From Clostridia bacterium (lineage in GTDB: Bacteria > Bacillota > Clostridia > Oscillospirales > CAG-382): a stretch of 64,000 nucleotides of DNA. This document shows positions 57,763-64,000 of the stretch, piece after piece. The position numbers and the translations under genes were made by a program. The notes beneath the pieces are model-generated. The model saw only the letters and a program-made list of their open reading frames with translations. It searched no databases and was not told the DNA's origin. The first letter of the stretch is position 1, and every line of letters begins with the position of its first letter. The DNA lies in the NCBI GenBank assembly GCA_017399965.1, contig JAFQAP010000026.1, forward strand, positions 1 through 64,000, in the 5' to 3' direction.

Positions 57763-59934
57763 ATGGAAAATAAACTTCATGTAAAAGACCTTACCATATC
57801 CTTCCGTACCTCCAACGGTAAGGTGCAGGCGGTTCGCGGCATAGATTTCGACCTTGCAAAGGGCGAAACTCTGGCTATCGTTGGCGAATCCGGTTCCGGT
57901 AAGTCTGTTACCTCCAAGGCGATCCTCGGCATTCTCGCAGGTAACTCTATTATCGAGGGCGGCGAGATCATTTACGACGGTAAAGATCTTCTTAAAATAA
58001 GCGAAGAGGATTTCCACAAGATCCGCGGCGATAAGATCGCTATGATCTTCCAGGATCCTATGTCCAGTCTTAACCCCATTATCAAGATCGGTAAGCAGCT
58101 TACCGAAGCTATGCTTCTTAAGGGCAAGGCAAGACAGCGTGAAAGCCGTGAGATATTTAACAGATATCTCAAAACTCTTGAAAAGAATATGATACAGGCT
58201 TCCGCACAGGGCAATTCCGCAAAAGCCGCAGAACTTTCCAACAAGTGCAAATCCTTCGATAAATTCGAATATAAGCACCTTGAACTGGAAAATAAGTATA
58301 ACGTGGCTCACGAATCTGCTACTCAGGCAGTGGCTGATATCGAAGATATCCTGTTTGAAATAAGCAAAAACGCTTTTTCTGACGGCGCATACCGTATAAA
58401 GAGCCTTAAATCTATGGCGCTTGCCTCCGTAAACGATTGGGTTGTTTCCGGCAAAAAAGCAGAAGAGCTTGTTGCCTTCGCTCAGCCTCTTCCCGCACTT
58501 TTCTCCCGCGCCAAGAAGTCCGGCGATTACGCTGAACTTGTTTCCAATATTGAAAAGATAAACGCTATTCTCAAAGATGCTGTTGCGCTGGCTCAGCCCA
58601 ACTTCTTTGCAATGGGCTATTATCTTACCTTCTCCGGCAAGAACGAGCTTCCCAAGCAGCCCGTAGAAGAGCTTAACGTTACCCTCCGCAAGTATCTGGA
58701 TGATAACTTTATGCTTTCCTTTATCGAGGATGCAAAGCAGGCACTTATATACTCCGCAAATGTTTCCAAAAAGGAAATGCTGGAGGCGATCTCACTGCTG
58801 AACGAAAACAAAAAGGTATATCAGCAGGAGATCCTTGATAAGAAACAGGCCAATTCCGTTTGCCAGCGTCTTACCAAAGAGGTAATGGAAACGATCGACC
58901 CCCTTAACACCAAGAAAGACAGCCTTATATATACCTTCGGCACCGGTCTTAAGAACGAGATCGACAAGTATTTCGGCGGTATAGTAAAGAACGCAAAGGA
59001 AATCAAGCGTTACAACAAGCAAAAGGCAGATTACGATAAACGTGTTGCAAGAGGCAAGGAGCCCGATTGGAAGGTAGTTCCCGCTTCTATAACCGATCTT
59101 GAGCTTGCCAAAAAGAATATGGTCCACCAGATCGAGCGTACGGTTGCTCATCTTGAAACTCTCGTTACCGCTGTTGATACCCGCGATTACGATGCAGAGA
59201 CTGTTGCGCTTATAGATTTTCTTAAGGCAAACGCTTCCGGCGTTGTTAACAAGGTTACCAAGAGCATTGCAAAGGCAAGAGCTATAAAGCTTATGAAGGA
59301 AGTTGGTATTTCCGAACCTCGTAAGAGATATAAGCAGTATCCCTTTGAATTCTCCGGCGGTATGAGACAGCGTATAGTTATCGCTATCGCTCTTGCCGCA
59401 GACCCCGATATCCTTATCTGCGACGAGCCTACCACCGCTTTGGACGTTACTATTCAGTCTCAGATACTTGAGCTTATCAACGACCTTAAGCGTGAAAGAC
59501 AGCTTTCCATTATATTCATTACCCATGACCTCGGCGTTGTTGCTAATATGGCAGACCGTATCGCGGTAATGTACGCAGGTAAGATAGTAGAATACGGTAC
59601 TTCCGAAGACATATTCTATTCTTCCGCACATCCTTATACCTGGGCATTGCTTTCCTCTATGCCCGACCTTGATACAAACGAGAAACTGGACGCTATTCCC
59701 GGTACTCCTCCGAATATGATCTATCCTCCTGTAGGCGATGCGTTTGCCGCAAGAAACAAGTATGCAATGAAGATAGATTTCGAGCGCCAGCCTCCTATGT
59801 TCAAGATTTCCGATACACACTATGCGGCAACCTGGCTGTTGCATCCCGATGCACCTAAGGTTGATCCTCCCAAGACCATACTCGACCGTATTGCAAGAAT
59901 GAAAGAAAAGAGAGGTGTTGAAAATGAGCAATAA
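57763..59934 (+). CDS. oppD: Oligopeptide ABC ATPase, OppD/DppD type, with ~370-residue insertion
   Basis: The product is 723 residues against about 330 in the family. ATG 57763 follows a GAGGACT site and lies just after the OppC stop. Walker A is GESGSGKS (41-48) and the Q-loop is MIFQDPMSSLNP (94-105). The signature SGGMRQR comes only near residue 530 and Walker B ICDEPTTALD near 552. The intervening ~370 extra residues are mostly charged helices (coiled-coil-like) in the helical subdomain. The C-terminal peptide-transporter extension HPYTWALLSSMP is present. The frame is continuous and no intein or intron motif is seen. Confidence 0.9.
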   Translation: MENKLHVKDLTISFRTSNGKVQAVRGIDFDLAKGETLAIVGESGSGKSVTSKAILGILAGNSIIEGGEIIYDGKDLLKISEEDFHKIRGDKIAMIFQDPMSSLNPIIKIGKQLTEAMLLKGKARQRESREIFNRYLKTLEKNMIQASAQGNSAKAAELSNKCKSFDKFEYKHLELENKYNVAHESATQAVADIEDILFEISKNAFSDGAYRIKSLKSMALASVNDWVVSGKKAEELVAFAQPLPALFSRAKKSGDYAELVSNIEKINAILKDAVALAQPNFFAMGYYLTFSGKNELPKQPVEELNVTLRKYLDDNFMLSFIEDAKQALIYSANVSKKEMLEAISLLNENKKVYQQEILDKKQANSVCQRLTKEVMETIDPLNTKKDSLIYTFGTGLKNEIDKYFGGIVKNAKEIKRYNKQKADYDKRVARGKEPDWKVVPASITDLELAKKNMVHQIERTVAHLETLVTAVDTRDYDAETVALIDFLKANASGVVNKVTKSIAKARAIKLMKEVGISEPRKRYKQYPFEFSGGMRQRIVIAIALAADPDILICDEPTTALDVTIQSQILELINDLKRERQLSIIFITHDLGVVANMADRIAVMYAGKIVEYGTSEDIFYSSAHPYTWALLSSMPDLDTNEKLDAIPGTPPNMIYPPVGDAFAARNKYAMKIDFERQPPMFKISDTHYAATWLLHPDAPKVDPPKTILDRIARMKEKRGVENEQ

Positions 59935-61138
59935 TCAAGAAACACTTCTTAAAGTAGAGAATCTTTGCCAATACTTCGGTTTTAACCGCGCGGTTGACGA
60001 TGTCAGCTTTGAGGTTAAGAAGGGTGAGGTATTCGGTCTTGTTGGTGAATCCGGCTGCGGAAAAACAACTACCGGCCGTTCTATCATCAAGCTGTACAAC
60101 ATCACTTCCGGCAGTATATATTTTAAAGGTATACGTATAAGCGCCGGTATCCGTTCTTATCAGGAACAGATGAAGACAGCAAAAGCAGAGTATGCGGAAA
60201 AGGTAAAAAATACCGCAGATCCTGCAGAAAAGGCTCTTTTGAAGGGCGAACTGGATGCTATTATAACAAATTGCAAAAAAGAGATTAAACGCGCACGTTT
60301 TGACCAGAAAAACTGCGATAAGGAATTTTCCAAGCAGATGGTTCTGGCTGTAAAGACAAAGTATCAGGCTTTGCTTTCCAGAGCATCCGAAACCGAGCTG
60401 GCAGCGCTTAAGGCTGAATACAAGGATGAACTCCGCAAAGCCCGCAAGACAAAACTGGTTACCCAGATACAGATGATCTTCCAGGATCCTATTGCTTCTC
60501 TTGACCCCCGTATGACCGTACGCGAGATCATTTCCGAAGGTCTTATCATCCGCGGCGAGAGAAACAAAAAGGTTATAGACGAAAAGGTTTATGAGATGCT
60601 GGAGCTTGTAGGTCTTGTGCGTGAGCACGCAAGCCGTTATCCTCATGAATTTTCCGGCGGACAAAGACAGAGAATCGGTGTTGCCCGCGCTATAATTATG
60701 AATCCCGAGCTTATCATTGCGGACGAACCCGTTTCCGCGTTGGACGTTTCTATTCAGGCGCAGGTTATCAACCTTCTTAACGACCTCCGCCACAGTCTGG
60801 GCCTTACAATTCTGTTTATCGCCCACGACCTTTCCGTTGTTAAGTATTTCTCCGATCGTATCGGCGTTATGTATTACGGAAAGATGGTAGAGCTTACCAC
60901 ATCGGATGAACTGTTCAAGAATCCTTTGCATCCTTATACAAAGTCGTTGCTTTCCGCAATTCCTTTGCCCGACCCTATTTACGAAAAGAACAGAAAGAGA
61001 ATTGTATATAACCGTCTTGCAGAACACGATTACTCTGTGAACAAGCCTTCGCTGCGTGAAGTTGCTCCCGGACATTTCGTTGAATGTAACGACGAAGAGT
61101 TTGAAAAATACAAGGCTCTCTTGTCAGCGCAAGACTAA
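59924..61138 (+). CDS. oppF: Oligopeptide ABC ATPase, OppF/DppF type, with ~100-residue insertion
   Basis: The product is 404 residues against about 320 in the family. ATG 59924 has AGAGG 8 nt upstream and overlaps the previous stop by 11 bp. Walker A is GESGCGKT (41-48). An inserted charged coiled-coil-like segment lies at about 75-178 (YQEQMKTAKAEYAEKV to YKDELRKARKTK), before the Q-loop QMIFQDPIASLDP. Then come the signature FSGGQRQRIG, Walker B ADEPVSALD and the HPYTKSLLSAIPLPDP tail. The insertion point differs from that in the OppD partner. Confidence 0.92.
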   Translation: MSNNQETLLKVENLCQYFGFNRAVDDVSFEVKKGEVFGLVGESGCGKTTTGRSIIKLYNITSGSIYFKGIRISAGIRSYQEQMKTAKAEYAEKVKNTADPAEKALLKGELDAIITNCKKEIKRARFDQKNCDKEFSKQMVLAVKTKYQALLSRASETELAALKAEYKDELRKARKTKLVTQIQMIFQDPIASLDPRMTVREIISEGLIIRGERNKKVIDEKVYEMLELVGLVREHASRYPHEFSGGQRQRIGVARAIIMNPELIIADEPVSALDVSIQAQVINLLNDLRHSLGLTILFIAHDLSVVKYFSDRIGVMYYGKMVELTTSDELFKNPLHPYTKSLLSAIPLPDPIYEKNRKRIVYNRLAEHDYSVNKPSLREVAPGHFVECNDEEFEKYKALLSAQD

Positions 61139-61153
61139 AAGTAATTCCCGAAT

Positions 61154-61558
61154 ATGAAAAAACATCTTAAACAATACGTCACGTATTTCGGTATAGGCAT
61201 AACCGTCGCTGTAATTATGGCGTGTATATGGAATTTGTTTGATCAAACCGAGCTTTTGCCGATTTTAAAGATCGTTTCGGACAGCTTTACGGTTCCCGGA
61301 GTTGCTTTTATTGGACTTTGCCTGCTCGGCTGGGTCGGCTCTAAGGGCGGATTCGATCTTTTCGGATACTCTTTTAATACCTTTTTGGGATATTTCAAAA
61401 GAGAAACCTATTATTCAAAGCCGGAATCATATTACGATTACTGCGAAAAGAAGAACAAAAAGCGCAAGCCTTTTGACCTGCCGATGCTTTTAACCGGCGC
61501 TTTCTTCCTTTTCCTTGCCATTGTGTTTATGGTCGTGTTCCTTGTTCTGGATAAATAA
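61154..61558 (+). CDS. DUF3899-like small membrane protein
   Basis: The product is 134 residues with three membrane segments (about 10-30, 45-65 and 108-130). A conserved-looking SKGGFDLFGYSFNTFL segment and an ESYYDYCEKKNKKRK cytoplasmic stretch match the DUF3899 pattern. It lies 15 bp after OppF and probably shares its transcript. Function is unknown. The gene is followed by a terminator that ends the importer operon. Confidence 0.75.
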   Translation: MKKHLKQYVTYFGIGITVAVIMACIWNLFDQTELLPILKIVSDSFTVPGVAFIGLCLLGWVGSKGGFDLFGYSFNTFLGYFKRETYYSKPESYYDYCEKKNKKRKPFDLPMLLTGAFFLFLAIVFMVVFLVLDK

Positions 61559-61567
61559 CTGTGTTTT

Positions 61568-61599
61568 AAGCAAGTCTGCACACGCAGACTTGCTTTTTT
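61568..61599 (+). terminator. Terminator of the importer operon
   Basis: AAGCAAGTCTGC and GCAGACTTGCTT form a 12-bp stem with an ACAC loop, followed by T residues. Confidence 0.88.
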
Positions 61600-61607
61600 G
61601 TCGGGGT

Positions 61608-61635
61608 CCCCAAGAAGCCGTTAGGCTTCTTGGGG
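61608..61635. repeat. CCCCGAGAAGCC palindrome, copy 3
   Basis: CCCCAAGAAGCC and GGCTTCTTGGGG pair around GTTA, 12 bp after the importer terminator. Confidence 0.75.
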
Positions 61636-61733
61636 TGATTATTGGTTTCTTAGGTTGATTTATCGCGGTTTTATTGACTTAATAAATGCGTTGTGCTAAA
61701 ATAAAGTGTTAAGAAGATTATCGGAGGCGCATG

Positions 61734-62411
61734 ATGAAACGTATTATATGGCTGGGGCAGGCGGGACTTGTTTTTGAAAACGAGTTTTGCACCTTTATGG
61801 TGGACCCATATCTTTCCGACAGCGTTAAGGATATAGAACCCCAAAATTACCGCCGTGTTCCCGTAGACAATAAAATGTTTGAAATAAAGCCTAATATTCT
61901 TGTGTTTACTCATGCACATCTTGATCATTACGATCCTGAAACAGTAAAGCATTTTTTAACCGAAAATTCCGAGATAACTGTGCTTTCTCCACGTTCTGTT
62001 TGGGAAAAGGTGCGTTTGTTCGGCGGAAAGAACAATTATATTCTATTTGATGCGGGCACGGAATGTACCGTTAACGGAATTCGCTTTACTGCGGTAAAAG
62101 CCGTTCACAGCGATCCTTACGCTATCGGTGTCCTGCTGGACGACGGAAGTAAAAAATACTACGTTACGGGCGATACTCTCTATAACAGCAGTATTTTTAA
62201 TTCAATTCCCAAAGATATTTATGCCGTTTTCCTGCCCGTAAACGGTGTGGGGAACAATATGAATATGACAGATGCCGCCCGTTTTGTTGAAAAGATAGAT
62301 CCGATATATGCGGTTCCTATGCATATCGGAATGTTTGACAATAGATCCCCAAATGATTTTATATGCGATAAAAAGGTTATTCCCGAAATATATAAGGAGA
62401 TACAGCTATGA
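61734..62411 (+). CDS. MBL-fold metal-dependent hydrolase (UlaG-like)
   Basis: The product is 226 residues. The second of two adjacent ATGs (61734) is chosen because GGAGG lies 6 nt upstream. The metal-binding motif THAHLDHYD is present near residue 60, a Glu/His pair follows, and VTGDTLYNS supplies the bridging Asp. A late PMHIGMF gives the last His. UlaG relatives open lactone rings of sugar acids. Coupling by ATGA overlap to a sugar-acid dehydratase supports a lactonase role, which is inference. Confidence 0.85.
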   Translation: MKRIIWLGQAGLVFENEFCTFMVDPYLSDSVKDIEPQNYRRVPVDNKMFEIKPNILVFTHAHLDHYDPETVKHFLTENSEITVLSPRSVWEKVRLFGGKNNYILFDAGTECTVNGIRFTAVKAVHSDPYAIGVLLDDGSKKYYVTGDTLYNSSIFNSIPKDIYAVFLPVNGVGNNMNMTDAARFVEKIDPIYAVPMHIGMFDNRSPNDFICDKKVIPEIYKEIQL

Positions 62412-63568
62412 AGGTTACAGACGTTAAATGTTTTACTGTAGATTGCTTCCGCACCAACTGGGTGTTTGTTAAGATATACACCGACGCAGGTATCGACGGT
62501 GTGGGAGAAGCCACTCTGGAATACAAAGAAAAGGCACTTATCGGCGCCGTTGAACATATTAAAGAGTATCTTGTGGGCAAAAATCCTCTCGATATCGAAA
62601 AGCATTTTCACGATATATACAGAGACGCATACTGGCGGGGCGGAGCGGTACTTATGTCCGCGCTTTCCGCAGTAGAGTGCGCTTTGTGGGATATTCTGGG
62701 TAAACATCTGGGCGTGCCCGTGTATCAGCTTTTGGGCGGCAGAGTTAACGATAAGGTCCGCATATATGTAAACGGTTGGTTCGCAGGGGCAAAAACTCCC
62801 GCAGAGTTCGGCGAAAAAGCCCGTATTGCCGTTCAGCGTGGTATTACCGCGATGAAGTGGGATCCTTTTGGAAAATCCTATCTTGAAATTTCAAATAAAG
62901 ACCTTAATACAGCCCTGGAATGTGTGGCGGCGGTAAGAGATGCGGTGGGCAACGATGTTGACCTGCTTATTGAAGGCCACGGCAGATTTAACGTTCCTAC
63001 GGGTATAAAGATCGCCAAGGAACTGGAGCAGTTCAAGCCTATGCTGTTTGAAGAACCCACTCCTCCCGATAATTTAGAGGCACTTAAAGCCGTGCGGGAT
63101 AAATCTCCCGTTGCTATTTCCGCAGGGGAAAGACTTTACACCCTTAAATCCTATAAAGATCTGTTCGAAATGCGGGCGGCAGATTATATCCAGCCGGATA
63201 TTTCCCACGCAGGCGGTATTATGGAGCTTAAAAAGATCGCCGCTGTTGCCGAGGCATATTATATTCCCTTTGCGCCTCATAATCCTTCCGGCCCCGTGGC
63301 AAACGCCGCTACCCTTCAAATAGCCGCTTGCTGTCCCAATTTCTCCATTCTGGAAATAATGTACAGCGATGTTGAGTGGCGCAAGGACGTAACAAATGAA
63401 TTCCTTGAATACAAGGACGGATATATTACAATTCCCTCCAAGCCCGGTCTGGGTATAGAGATAAACGAGGAAGAGTGTCTTAAGCACCCGTATCAGCCTC
63501 ATACTCTCCGCCATTATACCGGCGCGCTTACGGATATCCGCCCCGCAAAAAGCGAATTTTATTTCTAA
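62408..63568 (+). CDS. Enolase-superfamily sugar-acid dehydratase (galactonate dehydratase-like)
   Basis: The product is 386 residues. The N-terminal capping domain (WVFVKIYTDAGIDGVGEATL) leads to a mandelate racemase/galactonate dehydratase barrel. Metal ligands can be placed in IEGHGRFN (a Glu where DgoD has Asp), FEEPTPP and SAGERLYT; the general base His lies in FAPHNPSGP. The overall match is to DgoD/ManD-type enzymes, which dehydrate sugar acids to 2-keto-3-deoxy acids. The exact substrate cannot be read from sequence. It shares an ATGA overlap with the MBL hydrolase. Confidence 0.88.
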   Translation: MKVTDVKCFTVDCFRTNWVFVKIYTDAGIDGVGEATLEYKEKALIGAVEHIKEYLVGKNPLDIEKHFHDIYRDAYWRGGAVLMSALSAVECALWDILGKHLGVPVYQLLGGRVNDKVRIYVNGWFAGAKTPAEFGEKARIAVQRGITAMKWDPFGKSYLEISNKDLNTALECVAAVRDAVGNDVDLLIEGHGRFNVPTGIKIAKELEQFKPMLFEEPTPPDNLEALKAVRDKSPVAISAGERLYTLKSYKDLFEMRAADYIQPDISHAGGIMELKKIAAVAEAYYIPFAPHNPSGPVANAATLQIAACCPNFSILEIMYSDVEWRKDVTNEFLEYKDGYITIPSKPGLGIEINEEECLKHPYQPHTLRHYTGALTDIRPAKSEFYF

Positions 63569-63580
63569 GGAGCGCTTCCT

Positions 63581-64000
63581 ATGAAAAACGCAGTTTTTAT
63601 AACCGGCGCCTGCAGAGGCACGGGATACAGAATAGCAGAGGTTTTTGCACAAAACGGATGGAGCGTTATCGTTACCGGCAGAAACGGTAAGGATGCTTAT
63701 GAAGCGGCAGAAAAGCTTGGCAATACCTACGGTGTTTTTGCAAAGGGATACGAATGCAATATCCGCAACGAACAGCAGGTAATAGATATATTCAACGATA
63801 TAGATAAAAGCGGTGTTTTTGTTCAAACCGTAGTGCTTTGCGCCGCAGATCTCGGCTTCGGTACCGACCCTTCCAAGGGTATGGATTTCTTTACGGTGCC
63901 TGTAGAGGAATTCGGGCGAGTTTTCGAAACCAACCTGGTGTGGAATTTTACCATCGTTCGTCAGGCGGCACTGCGTATGCGTGGAAAAGGGAAGGGAAGT
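63581..64000 (+). CDS. Short-chain dehydrogenase/reductase, 3' end outside the window
   Basis: The first 140 residues are visible, starting at ATG 63581 with AAGGAG 8 nt upstream. The nucleotide-binding motif is TGACRGTG (residues 8-15), near the classic TGxxxGxG. The usual NNAG motif appears as LCAA. ETNLVWNF supplies the following Asn. The catalytic Tyr-Lys lies beyond the edge. It is the third gene of the sugar-acid set and probably reduces or oxidises the same substrate series. Confidence 0.88.
   Translation, partial: MKNAVFITGACRGTGYRIAEVFAQNGWSVIVTGRNGKDAYEAAEKLGNTYGVFAKGYECNIRNEQQVIDIFNDIDKSGVFVQTVVLCAADLGFGTDPSKGMDFFTVPVEEFGRVFETNLVWNFTIVRQAALRMRGKGKGS

Noticed and set aside
57763-59934. 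An intein or intron in the OppD-type ATPase
   Set aside because: The extra ~370 residues are charged helices in frame, without Cys/Ser...His-Asn splicing blocks or a homing nuclease motif.

Overview
The window comes from a low-to-mid GC Gram-positive bacterium, most likely an uncultured gut-type Clostridia (Oscillospirales-like). The reasons are consensus sigma-A promoters with 16-18 bp spacers, strong AGGAGG ribosome sites, rho-independent terminators, many lipobox lipoproteins and OmpR-type two-component systems. No rRNA, intact tRNA, CRISPR array or IS transposase was found. The taxonomic placement is inference.

Region 1 (1-14.2 kb) is accessory DNA. It holds a 2063-residue secreted RHS/YD-repeat protein (WapA-like) followed by the start of a small lipoprotein. 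Next come a 3' fragment of a tRNA-Trp gene, a cloverleaf-like array of short hairpins feeding a four-helix-bundle (S23/IVP) gene, and a WapI-like immunity gene. Two small genes, an XRE regulator, a GH32-like hydrolase and an extended ECF sigma factor complete the region. A ~170-bp duplication has placed the hydrolase promoter and first codons in front of a small DUF6984-like gene. A family of CCGCCGAGG..CCTCGGCGG palindromes serves as terminators here and again at 46.9-47.8 kb.

Region 2 (14.2-43.3 kb, all on the minus strand) is the striking part. It contains 13 paralogous lipoproteins with an FxLYD-like core (family A), five proteins of a second extracytoplasmic family (family B), two almost identical ABC ATPases, two type-1 and four type-2 ABC-2 permeases, and two histidine kinase/response regulator pairs. 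I read seven transcription units. Six of them start at a promoter with the same element: an 11-bp-period direct repeat of TTKANAATT placed about 9 bp before the -10 box. A further copy drives what looks like a ~85-nt terminated RNA that can pair with the ribosome site of the longest operon. The layout recalls lantibiotic-immunity or bacitracin-type modules (ABC exporter, lipoprotein, two-component system), but with an extreme lipoprotein expansion and no visible peptide precursor. I propose it as a self-regulated envelope-stress or peptide-defence island of unknown ligand.

Region 3 (43.3-52.1 kb) is mixed: a FliB-like protein, an FAD/Rieske oxidoreductase, a zinc-ribbon GIY-YIG protein, a deoxyribosyltransferase-like protein, a GNAT acetyltransferase, a second XRE regulator, a large lipoprotein and a DUF4855 protein.

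Region 4 (52.2-61.6 kb) is a highly expressed oligopeptide-type ABC importer (binding protein, two permeases, two ATPases, DUF3899 protein). The ATPases and one permease carry large in-frame insertions. Region 5 (61.7-64 kb) is a start-to-stop coupled catabolic set: an MBL-fold hydrolase, an enolase-superfamily sugar-acid dehydratase and a truncated SDR.
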